Part shown: piece after piece, positions 53,006-63,765 of the stretch | How the letters are laid out: every line of letters starts with the position of its first letter | Numbering within the stretch: the first letter of the stretch is position 1 | From: Paulownia fortunei | Taxonomy: Eukaryota > Streptophyta > Magnoliopsida > Lamiales > Paulowniaceae | NCBI GenBank assembly: GCA_019321725.1 | Contig: CM033109.1 | Coordinates: 22,227,993-22,291,992 of the forward strand | Reading direction: 5' to 3' | Length of the DNA: 64,000 nt | The notes under the pieces: generated by a model | Told to the model about the DNA's origin: nothing | Databases searched by the model: none | Seen by the model: the letters and a program-made list of their open reading frames with translations, nothing else | Translations under genes and position numbers: made by a program

Positions 53006-53560
53006 CTATCAGCAAACTTACTTGTGATTTGAACTGTGTGACTAAATTTTCTCCAAACTTATGTGAATTACAGGCAGTGGATTCGGGGAAAGTGATTGAC
53101 AGTACTGAGTTGTGTGGCGGACTCTATTTACTCAAAGAAAGTACTCCACTACATCGATAAGTTCCCTCTACAAGTTGCGTTTTTCAATCTGTTTTCAATT
53201 TTGTATTTATTTCAAATGAAAATCAAGTTATGCTATGGCATTTTCGTCTTGGTTATCCAAACTTTGTGTACCTCGAAAAGTTGTTTCCTCATTTATTCAG
53301 CAATAAAAGTCCCAACTTTTATCATTGTGAAATCTGCCAACTTGCCAAGCATACTAGACGTGTATCCTAGCATTCATTATACACCTTCATATCCATTTTT
53401 CATGATCCATAGTGATATTTGGAGACCCTCACGAGTCAAAAACATAACTGAAACTCGTTGGTTTGTGTCTTTCATTGATGATCACACTAGAACAACGTGG
53501 ACATTTCTCATGAAAGAGAAATCTGAAATCGGAGCAATCTTCAAATCCTTTCATTCAATG

Positions 53561-53794
53561 ATCAACACCCAATTCAAAAGCAAAATCCAGGTTCTAAAAA
53601 CTGACAATGCCAAGGAGTATTTCAACTCTATATCTCTTAGAACAAGGCATTATATACTTAAGTTCATGTGTATCAACACCCAATTCAAAAGCAAAATCTA
53701 GGTTCTAAGAACTGACAATGCCAATGAGTATTTCAACTCTATTCTCAGCCTCTATCTCTTAGAACAAGGCATTATACACTTAAGTTCATGTGTA
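53561..53794. repeat. Tandem duplication within the Copia integrase
   Basis: The segment starting ATCAACACCCAATTCAAAAG at 53,561 repeats from 53,672 (period 111 bp). Each copy carries CTGACAATGCCAA(G/T)GAGTATT, the region of the second catalytic aspartate. The second copy has about 12 extra bases (ATTCTCAGCC region) and a TAG just inside it. Confidence 0.9.
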
Positions 53795-54923
53795 GATACC
53801 CTCAGCAAAATGGGGTAGCAGAGAGGAAAAATAGACACCTACTTGAGGTAGCTAAATCAATCATGTTCTCTAACAATTTGCCTAAATATGTCTGGGGGGA
53901 AACCATATTAACAACCACCTATCTTATTAATAGGATGCCGAGCCGAGTTTTTAAATTCCAAAAGCCTCGTCAGGTTCTCATGCAAACCTTTCCTCACATC
54001 AAATCATTCTCATCGCATCTTCCATTCAAAGTCTCAGGGTGTTCAGCATTTGTTCACATTCACCATCAAAACTGGACCAAACTTGACCCTAAATCACTCA
54101 AATGCATCTTTTTAGGGTACTTATTCAACCAAAAAGGGTATAAGTACTATTCATTCATCACTAGGAAAATATACAACTCCATGGATGCCATATTCTTTGA
54201 ACATCAATCCTACTTCCCCAAACCTGAGATTTAGGGGGAACACTTGAGGGAATATCAGTTTTGGGACATTCTTCAAGACACTTAATCTCAATTTTGCCAA
54301 TCTCAAATTGCCTCACAAGTGCCATTACTCTCATCTAACCAGTCCGGACCTGCTAATCAGCCAATATTCGCTCCTATTGTCAACCAATCTGAACCTTCCA
54401 CAAATCAACCTGAATCTCTTGAGTCCATCAACCCTCAAACAGACCTGCCCGAGTCTATTTCACACCAACTTGGTACAAATAAGCAGGAACTTCGTGTCTA
54501 TACTAGGAGAAAACCTATTGAGCAACTAGAGCATACTACACAAATTAGGCAAGGTCAAGAACTTGAACCAGTTCCTCTTGCTCCAGAAATTTGCACTAGT
54601 ATAGATTCTTCAATTCATGATTCCCCTGATCCTACTGTTGATGATTCTAACTTACCTATTGCTCTAAGAAAGGGTGTTTGATCATGTACATAACATTCTA
54701 TTGAAAATTATGTTACCTATGAGTATTTACTACATCCATACAGAGCCTTTGTGTCTACTCTTGACAATATACAGATTTCAAACTCTATTCAGGAAACACA
54801 AAAAATTCCAGCATGGAAGCAAGCTATTGAGGAAGAAATCAAAGCACTGGAAAGCAATGACACCTGGATTCTTTTAGAGTTACCTCACGAAAAAAAAACT
54901 AGTAAGATGCAAGTGGATATTTA

Positions 54924-54997
54924 CAATTAAATACAAGGCAGATAGGAGTATTGAGAGGTTCAATTAAATACAAGGTAGGTGGGAGTATTGAGAGGTT
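54924..54997. repeat. 37-bp tandem duplication in the Copia polyprotein
   Basis: CAATTAAATACAAGG(C/T)AG(A/G)T starts at 54,924 and again at 54,961. The unit encodes the KYKADRSIERFKA segment just before reverse transcriptase. Because 37 is not a multiple of three, it shifts the frame. Confidence 0.9.
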
Positions 54998-56404
54998 CAA
55001 AGCCAGACTAGTAGCCAAGGGTTTCACTTAGTCATATGTAATTAATTATCAGGAGACATTTGCATCTTAATACAATTCGAGTTCTACTCTCTCTTGCAAT
55101 GAATCACAACTGGCCTCTACACCAACTTGATATCAAGAATGCATTTTTAAATGGCGATCTCAAAGAAGTATACATGGAAGTACCTCCAGGCCTAGAGAAC
55201 TCCTCAAATAGCCGAATGGTATGTAAACTTAAGAAGGCATTATATGGTTTAAAACAGTCACCTTGTGCATGGTTTGACAGGTTTGCTAAAACAGTGATCA
55301 CACACGAATATAGTCAATATCAAGCTGATCATACACTGTTTGTGAAATTCTCGCCTAAAAAGAAGATTGTCATCCTAATTGTTTATGTTGATGATATCAT
55401 TCTAATCGGGGACTATGAGGAAGAAAATGCCAAACTGAAGAAACTACTTGCTATCAAGTTTGAGATAAGGATCTTCGTGCTCTCAGATATTTCCTAGGGA
55501 TGGAGGTTGCTCGATCTAAGAAAGGAATTGTCATCTCTCAAAGGAAGTACATCCTAGATTTGCTTAATGAGACAGGTATGCTTGGATGTAAACCAGCCGA
55601 TACTCCTATGGATCCCAACAAAAAGGCAAAGAGAAGTGACGAGAGGATTCTGGTAGATAAAAGGAGATATCAGAGGCAAGTGGGCAAATTAATCTACCCC
55701 TCACACACAAGACCAGACATTGCATTCTCAGTTAGCATAGTGAGCCAGCACATGAACAATCTGAATGAAGATTATCTAGAAGTTGTAAACCGAAGTCTGA
55801 GATACTTGAAGATGACACCTGAACATAGATTGCTGTTCACAAAATGTGAAAATCGAGAAATAGAAATTTACACAGATGCAAGTTGGGCTGGGGATTTAAT
55901 TGAGAGAATATCCACAACCGGTTACTGCTCATATGTGTGGGGAAATCTTGTGACTTGGAGAAGCAAGAAATAATCAGTAGTTTCTAGGAGCAGTGCAGAG
56001 TCAGAATACCGTGCGCTTGCTCTAGGTATTTGTGAGGGGATGTGGCTTCAAAGATTGTTAAGTGAACTTGGAGCTACTACAGAGAAAACTACAAGAATGT
56101 TTAGTGACAGTCAAGCTGCCATCAGTATTGTTAAGAACCATGTGCATCATGACAGGACAAAACACATTGAGATTCATCGGGATTTCATATCAGACAAGAA
56201 TGGGATAGTTCAATTGAGCTACATTCCTACAAGACTGCAGATTGTTGATATCCTCACCAAAGCTCTTCCAAAGATAAGCGTTGAAGAATTCAAATTCTCT
56301 CTCTCATCAAACTGAATTCTTTCACTTACCTCCTCCCATTCAAACTCTTCTTTCCCATTCTCACTACTCCAAGCTGGGATTGTATAACATATACAACCCA
56401 GCTT

Positions 56405-56413
56405 GAGGGGGAG
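56405..56413 (+). other. Polypurine tract of the Copia element
   Basis: GAGGGGGAG lies immediately before the TG of the 3' LTR, the standard plus-strand priming site of LTR retrotransposons. Confidence 0.85.
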
Positions 56414-56700
56414 TGCAGAAAGGAGCCAATCCTCATTTAGACAACTGTGAATATTTGTATTTAATGCTTTATTTATGTTAATACTTATTTTATTTCCTAA
56501 TAGACAGAATCGTTGATTGATTCTATAAGGAACTAATTTGCTGAATTAGAGGAATTCCTGAAAATTAGGAATTCCTGATTTAGAGGGATTCTTTCCTAAT
56601 TTTGTGGACTGGAATGCCGGCCACTCACTATAAAATTAGGGCTGTAATTCGGTTCAATGTGTAATAGGAATTTTAGAAACTTTCTTCCTAAAAAATCACA
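56414..56700 (+). repeat. 3' LTR of the truncated Copia element (about 287 bp)
   Basis: Begins TGCAGAAAGG directly after the polypurine tract and ends AAAAATCACA, giving TG...CA termini. It contains duplicated AGGAATTCCT words that can pair, and a TATAAAATTAGG promoter-like word near 56,630. No matching 5' LTR exists in the window. Confidence 0.75.
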
Positions 56701-58412
56701 ATAATATATGCTGCATTCCTGGGGGCCCAGAAGACCAGAGATCCAAGCATTTAGAACTGAAAGCTTCAGCCAATATCTTATTCATGAGAGTTTTGATTCT
56801 TGTCAAGTCCATTCTTTTTCAATCTAAATTCTGCTTCAGCATCCTGAAGTTTCACCTCATATTTATTACGTATTTGAGCAATAATTTCCTGTATCTCCTT
56901 CTCACAGTCAGATTTCAGCCGTGACATCTGTTTGAAGAGAAAAGGTTCTGTTACAAACAAGTCAAAAGCTAGAAATAGAATATTATCCAGAAGAAATTCA
57001 GATACCGACCATGCCTTCGTGGCTTTTTTCCAATTGCTCAGTTTCTTTACAAATATTATCCAATTCATTTTGAAGTGGTTCCACATACAAAGATGGAGAA
57101 TCCCAAGAAGTGACTTGATGATTAGGATGGGAGAAAAGGTAGCTAGATCCGCGAAGATGGCCCACATCTATTCCCAGCTCCAGAACAGCTTGATTTGGAA
57201 GTTCAACTGTACCCACCACTGCTTGGGACATTGCCACAGTATTCTGCGAAGAGGCAGACAGCTCAACACTGGTTTCATAGGCAACTCTACTTACAGATCC
57301 TATATCAAGGTGATTGGTCTGTATTTCCAAATTTTCCTCCATATGAGAAACAGATTCATGTGAAAGCACTTCAGTCTCTGCATCCTCAGCAGTTTGAGAG
57401 GAGTTTCTTCCTAGATCATGGCTTTGACTTCCAACTTCAATGGCTGTAGACTGGTTGCAGCTGGGAGATACATCAATTGACACAAGATACAGCTGCTCAC
57501 AGTTCTCAATTGCTTGTGCATCAGCATTGCACTGCACAGGGGTTACAGTGCCAACTAGTGCCGAATTTCCAACTTTAATCTGCAGAGTACCTTGATCTTC
57601 TACAACTGGTGCATCTCGGTCTTGCAGCTTTATACTGGACTGCTCGGGGTTACAGTGTCAATGAGGTCCGAGGCTGCAACTTCAATCTGTAAAGTACTTT
57701 GACTTTCTATCCCTGGCGCATCTCGGTCTTGCAGTTCGGTATTGGACTGCAAAATTGTGACACTGTCGACGAGTTTTGAAGCAGCAACTTCAAACTGAAA
57801 AGTATTTTGCTTTTTGACCACCTGTGCACCTTGGTCTTGTAGTTCAGCAGACAAACTTCGGTGAATTTGATCTTCTGGCACCTGCATCACAATTTTACTT
57901 GTTATTCCTGCAGCATTATTTACAAAATCCTCAAGAATATGCAAAAAGAAACTAGTATACTCATAAAATCAAGGGAAAATGGGGAACTGGTGGATAGTCC
58001 ATCACTTCCACATAATATAGCATTAAGACCCCCCAAAATAAGATATAAATGCTATAGATTCTAAGAGAACACATTTCAGAAACATTCTGTTGAATCCCAT
58101 GGTAAAGGCCAATTGCACTTACAGATACTATAACTGTTAACTTTTAACCAACTAAAAGCTCAAGTGTTTCTAACATAAGGGAAAAAAAGAGCATATGCAA
58201 ATAACATAATAAGGGAAAAGGCGAATACTTGTGGTGGCAACAAGTCACAACAATGTGGGGAAGCTTCCATTTGCTCTGAAGGTTCAAATATTTGTCTTGC
58301 CAAAGGTAAAGCACCAGTGGGGGTCTCATCAGTCCCATCTCTCTGGTTCACCAAAGCATCAGGCAAACCAATTGTATCCCCTTTATCATACCCTTCATTA
58401 GAAGCATTACTC

Positions 58413-58480
58413 AATTCCACAGGGTTAACAAAATCCAGAATTTCATAATTCCACAGGGTTAACAAAATCCGCAATTTCAT
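58413..58480. repeat. 34-bp tandem duplication in a MOM1-like exon
   Basis: AATTCCACAGGGTTAACAAA starts at 58,413 and at 58,447, and the copies differ by two bases. It duplicates codons for DFVNPVEL and shifts the frame. Removing one copy restores a continuous frame into SNASNEGYD. Confidence 0.95.
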
Positions 58481-59659
58481 GAGGAACAGTTTCAGGCATC
58501 TCTGGTTGAGCCTCTTTGTTTAGCTCAACTGATCTCATTTCATCATGAACTCTTTCTCCAGAAGCAGGCAGGTTCGCACAAATAATTTCCCCGTAACTAA
58601 ATGCTTTGGTTGATTAAGCTGCTCAACCATGGCCAATATTGATCTCTCTGAGAACGTTACACCCACTTCACTTTGTGGATTAATACTTATCAAATAACTT
58701 GGAGTTCCAAAAGGAGCATTACCGCCTACTTCCTCAGCTTGTGCAAGAACAGATGTATCGGACGGTGCCACATCATTCCCTTGCACGCACGCACTTTCAC
58801 TTGGATTTTTATCCTCCACATGCGGCCTTGTTATGGGAACTACATCCCCAGCGCCAAAGATATGTGTGCTTGACTGAGAGCATCCAGCATCTTCCTCAGA
58901 TTGTGAACCAAGTGACTCTGGTCTATAGACAGCCCTTAGTTCACTAGAGCAGCAGGCCTTTGCTTCGGCCAGCCATTGAGCTGCCTTTTGTCTCTCCGCA
59001 TTCCTAGCAGCTAATTGCTCCACCTCAAGATCTTTAAACTGCACGTCCTTTAGCAGATTGTTCTCTTCCATTTCCTTTGCAAATTTAGCATCCAGCAGCT
59101 TGAGTTTGTCCATTCTTGCTGAGCCTTCACCATATATACACCCAATAATGGCCGACTCAAACTTGTGATTTGTCTCCAGTTTTAATTTCTTCTCCTCCCA
59201 AATTCGGCTAAACTCCTGAATTTCCCCTTGTTGTTTCCGAATGAGTTTCTTCATCCGCTTGTCACATTTTTTCTGTATTTCATTTATCATATTATCTATT
59301 TCATTCCCAACACCTTTATCCTTCACTGCTTGTTTCTGCTGTAAAAGGATTTGGCCTTCATAATGCTCTTCATCAGTAGAATTTTCTACAATCTTCATTT
59401 TCACAACAGATGAAAAGGGCGAGCTTCCTTCATTAATATTAAATGTTTCGTTGATGTTTTCTTCAGCTAACAAGCAATCTCTGCCTCAGTCAATAGTGTT
59501 CAGAGAACACTGCAAATATATCCTCTTCAGGTATCGCATCTTTGAATAAACTGAGTGCACTTGTTCTTCTGTGCATTGATAATTTAGAAACTGTTTCGCT
59601 AGCATGAGTGATTCGGTCTTATCAACTTGTTGTTTCGAGATTGAGGCAGCAATCCAACA

Positions 59660-61095
59660 CTAACATAGTAAAATCAGATTTGTTAGGGTGTGCACAGTAA
59701 GCCAACAGTCTAGAAAAGTTTGCTAATCCACAGCATATTTTTCCCACACTAAATAAAAATTCAGTAGATAATAAGGAGAGAGAAATAATATGCTGTTTAC
59801 TCGAACATCCCATTGGTTGTTACATGTTGCAATAAAAGAGCTTAACAGCAGATAATAAGGTAGAGGAGATAGATGGTGTGAAACATTAATATTCTGCCTT
59901 CAACTAACTAGAAATGATCATTGAGTCAAGGGTACCCTGTCATATCGATCCAAATACGAGCATGCAACATTTAAAAAGTTGTACACAGACATACAGCCCA
60001 GAAAACAACATACAAAGAAATTTTTTTATTTTAAATGTGCAGAAAACTCAAAATTCTTCAGATCAATGAGCAAGCATGGAAGAGAGGCAAATATCTATTT
60101 GGACTTCATTTATATTTCTTGATCCAAATTTCATGTTGATCAATTGTTTTGCTTGTTTGGTTACAAGTTAACTAGGCATTTAACAAGTAGCCTCTCATTT
60201 TAATTTGAATGCCCTTCCTTTCCACTCGGCCAATACCACCACATCAGGTTCACTCTTCAGAAACAAAATTCCATTTTAAAAAGAAAAAAAAAATTCTCGT
60301 CATTTTAGGCCTTCAACACAAAAATGCTGGAAAAAGGATTTTGCAACATAATGTTCATTCTCCTAAACCTGAATTACTTATCTCGAAGCACATCATCTAA
60401 CTTAAATTCAATTTCTCCTCACTTACCATTAAATCTCACATACTTCCAATAGAATCCTAAAATGGACCCAGGTCAAGCCGAGCTATAAAATTGACACCCG
60501 AAAAGCACAAAGAATTGAAGATACATAACAAAAAAGAGGCTCATATGACCTGAACCCACCCCACCAACGATAGATGCACATGCTCAGCCATACAAAAAGA
60601 CACAATACATAGAATGTACTGTAATGAATATTTTAAGATATACCCACCAATTGTATATTCATTTATATAATGCAAAATATATCAAGAGGAGAAGAAGTTT
60701 CAAATCATTCGGGCAGGGAACACAATTCTGTTAATAAAAGCAAGCACAGATGAATTCAGCAATTGCCCAGCAACTAGATGATGGATATGTCTGTCTTATG
60801 GATTGGATTTTAGTGACCCTAACTAACTAATCTTCTCCGATTTGACCAAAATAATTTACAAGGAGCACATTTTAAATGAACTCCTTTGCACTGGCAACCA
60901 CTCTCAAGACTCCATCATTATCACACCATATGTCATTCCAATACATTTTACCATTGCCAAGGCTAGTGCACCACTAGGGATGGGAGCCAGTTGGGTCTGG
61001 GCCGGGTTTCGACTCACTAAGGTTTTAAGGACCTAGACCCAAATTCGCCCCAAATCCAAATTCGGTAGGTAGTCCCATTTTATTATTAAAAGAAT
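59660..61095. other. Region upstream of the last recognisable MOM1-like exon
   Basis: I expected exons for the helicase-like domain here, but found no splice-flanked MOM1-like frame. The sequence is moderately A/T-rich. Around 60,960-61,070 there is GC-richer sequence (GGGATGGGAGCCAGTTGGG region) that may be repeat-derived. Either the upstream exons lie beyond the window or they are lost. Confidence 0.45.
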
Positions 61096-62030
61096 TGTTA
61101 AATTATGAGGCTTTATTTGGAAAGCCATGTGATTTTACTGATTTCTACGGATTTTGATTAGTTGTGTATATTAATTGATTAGTTTCCTATTTTGTAGAGA
61201 TTTTATTACTATTCTTAAATTACACTAACATGTATATAATGAATCAGTCTGTAACCTATTCCATAATACAAAATTCTTTTTATCTCAATTATTTTTATTA
61301 ATATGGTATCAGAGCCTTTGGCTCTTTCCTGAAATTTCAAAATTTCTTTTTTATTCTGCCGAATTCCTATATCTCAATTTCTCCCATTGATCCTCGTTCT
61401 TTCACTTATACTCTTCTGCTCGTGATTTTTTTCTTTTCTTTCAATTGAATATGTCAGACTCCATCCAAAACAATCACACCAGCCCTATCTTAGATTCTCC
61501 TGTAAACGAGAATAATACTGTTGTAACAATTGGGGATTTGCAAAACATCTAAGCGACATATCGATTAAACAGAAAGAATTTTTTGAAGTGGTCACAACTG
61601 GTTCGCACATTCTTGAAGGGCAAAGGAAAATTGAGTCATTTGTTGGGCACAGGCCCTCTGAAGGATGATTCAAAATTTGCAGCATAGGATGAACAAGATT
61701 CCATGGTGATGTCGTGGTTGTGGAATTCGATGCTACCGGAAATTAGTGACACATGTATGTTTCTCAGAACCGCCAAGGAAATTTGGGATGCCATCCGACA
61801 AACATATTCCAAGGTTCATAATGCTGCCCAAATCTATGAAATTAAAACAAAATTTTCAGCAGCCAAACAAGGTATTCAAACTGTCACAAAATATTTGAGT
61901 TTCTTGCAAGTCTTGTGGCAGGAGATGGACCATTATCAATGCATTCAAATGCGCTGCAGCGAGGATGCTGCAATTTTAAAGCGATTCATGGAGAAAACAT
62001 TAGGCCAGAGGTGGAGTTTCAGGTTTACAA
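61096..62030 (+). mobile_element. Second Copia element: 5' LTR, primer-binding site and broken gag
   Basis: An LTR-like stretch starts with TGTTAAATTATGAGGC at 61,096 and ends just before TGGTATCAGAGC (61,304-61,315), the primer-binding site complementary to initiator methionine tRNA used by most plant Copia elements. A gag frame starts at ATG 61,451 (MSDSIQNNHTSPILDS), has TAA after GDLQNI and TAG after SKFAA, and continues through KNFLKWSQLVRTFLKGKGKL, EIWDAIRQTYSKVHNAAQIY and QEMDHYQCIQMRCSEDAA. It stops near 62,030, where the matching sequence ends. The rest of the element is absent. Its LTR is not the same as the LTR at 56,414. Confidence 0.85.
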
Positions 62031-63519
62031 CTAATGCTATGTTTGGAACTTAGATTTTAGTGAGGAAAAGGAAAAATACAAAATTAAATAGATAAAGCAC
62101 AATGTACTATGATCGAATTGGGGAAAAAAATTCCTTAGTGTTTTTCTTACTAAAAATCCAATGACCAAACATAACCTCAAAGAAATAAGGAAAAAAACGT
62201 AAAAATCATGACAAGAATGTCTTAAGTACTGTCTAAAAAACACTAAAAATCATAACAAGAATGAACAAGTGCTTTCCTGAACTTAATGCTTCCAAGTATC
62301 ACTTACTTAATGCCAGTAGATAAGTTACAACTTTCTGAGAAATCCCACTAAAACTATCAACAGCCATTGCCGATTGTAGTTGTTCAATTGTTTTTTCACT
62401 AACCCACTAACTCTACTACAACAATCCGCTATCAAATACATTCAACTTTTCAAATTATAAAGAATCCATCAATACAATACAATCTTTTTTTTTTTTTTCA
62501 GATTAAGTAAAAATACCAGGGTCCTCGGAAATCATGTTTAGAAAAACACATACCCACAGAACAAACATCAACCGGGCAATGCAAGAAAGAAAGTGGAAAC
62601 AACCCCAATTTAAAAACAAAAAAAAAAAAAAAATGTACCTTCAATTGTAAACAAAACCCTAGATTCTGGCACTAAGGGTTTTAAGTAGAGAATTCCAAAA
62701 TTTTCGAGAAATTATCATGGGAATCCTATGTATTAGATATCTCCAGAGATCAAGTATTTATGTCTTTTGTATCAGAATTATGAACAATTTATTTGTTCTC
62801 CTAATTATATAACAGATCACCTGTAGTTAACCAAAAGATCCCAAAATCTTTGAGTAAATCTTTTTTCTCAAACTCATTGAATTATCTTTCAAGTCTCATG
62901 CATGTATTTTCTTTTCAACTGATTGATGGAATTAATCTAACGGGAAAATTCACAAATTTTGGAAGAGTATGCACATTGAGTTTCTAAATTTGATTAAGCA
63001 CTTACCATAATTATCTTTGAACTTTATTGTTTTATGGTATTTATTACCATAATAATGTTCAAGCGAATTTTTATTTAAGTTTAAAAAATTATGTTAAAAT
63101 TTGTTTTTATTATCAATTTGAATGAATTTTAATTTAATAAAATATAAATTAATTTGATATTTTTATATATATATTTTTATTTTTAATTAATTGAATCGAA
63201 TTTTAAATATTATCGAACGAAATAATATATTCAAATTTATTTATTATACTTAATAAATTTAAATTAACTTTTAGAGAGTATTAAATAATTTAATTTATTT
63301 TTTAATTTTAATAATTATAAATTTCAACTAATTAGTCATAATAGTGAATTTTTTTTTAAATGTGACACATCTAGATTCTGTGGTACCCTTTCTTTGAAGT
63401 ATTTTTGGCTTCCCCTTGTTGTTTTGTTGTTGTTGTTTTTTTTTTTATGGTTAAAATATCTCAATTTTGTCGAATTAATCCTAAATTTTCAAAATATCTG
63501 CTCCTAATACTTTGAAGAG
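62031..63519. other. AT-rich intergenic DNA with family B copy
   Basis: No gene was recognised. A T-run (62,487-62,499) and an A-run (62,619-62,633) are present. The stretch 63,060-63,340 resembles the family B repeat at 32,040-32,330 (GAATCGAATTTTAAATATTA and TCGAACGAAA words). Confidence 0.5.
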
Positions 63520-63765
63520 AGTAAATTGTGGGATATGTCTCAAGTGGTTCTCGGGTTCCCAACAAAAACTATACATTTGTGCGCACAAAAAGCCTAACCC
63601 ACAGTAATTGTATCATATTAAACTCCAATCGCAGGGTCTCACTGGCAGCATAATGATTGCTCCATACCAAAATTTAGTCCCAGGTTTTCACCAATATTCG
63701 AATCTCAACCCTGCCGTTGAAAGCGAATTCAAGTTGATAGTTCCACCAGTTGAATTGAGAAATAA
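63520..63765 (-). mobile_element. tRNA-derived SINE-like repeat, family C, copy 2
   Basis: The reverse complement reads CAATTCAACTGGTGGAACT (box A-like) and GGGTTGAGATTCGAATATTGG (box B-like), then GAAAACCTGGGACTAAATTT, TGGTATGGAGCAATCATTAT, TGTGGGTTAGG, TTTTGTGCGCACAAATG and GACATATCCCACAATTTAC. The blocks are colinear with 46,255-46,545, though this copy lacks part of the far end. Confidence 0.55.

Larger units (their letters stand above)
53063..56700 (+). mobile_element. 5'-truncated Ty1/Copia retrotransposon with 3' LTR
   Basis: Order of domains on the plus strand: pre-integrase (VDSGKVIDSTELCGGLYLLK), integrase core (HSDIWRPS, FIDDHTRTTW, LKTDNAKEYF, QQNGVAERKN), linker, reverse transcriptase (HQLDIKNAFLNGDL, YVDDIILIGD), RNase H (YTDASWAGD, ESEYRALALGICEGMW, DSQAAISI...HIEIHRDFI). 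The order integrase before reverse transcriptase defines Copia. The gag and protease regions and the 5' LTR are missing. A 111-bp duplication breaks the integrase, a 37-bp duplication breaks the reverse transcriptase entry, the FLG junction before MEVARSKKG is shifted with a TAG near 55,497, and TAA interrupts RNase H at 55,971. It is dead. It lies antisense to the MOM1-like host. Confidence 0.92.
51039..59659 (-). pseudogene. MOM1: MOM1-like transcriptional silencing factor, C-terminal part, broken
   Basis: Minus-strand exons: 59659 to about 58222; 57881-57010; 56927 to about 56717; 51766-51039. The first reads CWIAAS...LKRIYLQCS and then the coiled-coil CMM2-like region (IQKKCDKRMKKLIRKQ, KLKLETNHKFESAIIG, LKLLDAKFAKEMEENN). 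Later exons read PLQNELDNICKETEQLEKSH, MSRLKSDCEKEIQEIIAQIR and, at the end, YPSLSALELLMDMDHRP...VCLSDDD, all typical of MOM1. Middle repeats of about 35 aa contain LQDRDAP...TLQIEVAAS. Lesions: in-frame TGA 59488-59486; frameshift near 58,589-58,594; 34-bp duplication 58,413-58,480; frameshift near 57,645-57,649; about 5-nt deletion near 56,787-56,797; in-frame TAA 51377-51375 and TAG 51347-51345. A Copia element fills the last intron. MOM1 silences transposons without large changes in DNA methylation. The helicase-like N-terminus is not in the window. Confidence 0.8.

Noticed and set aside
53063..62030. A single Copia element with inverted halves
   Set aside because: Both parts are on the same strand, in the wrong order, and have different LTR sequences.
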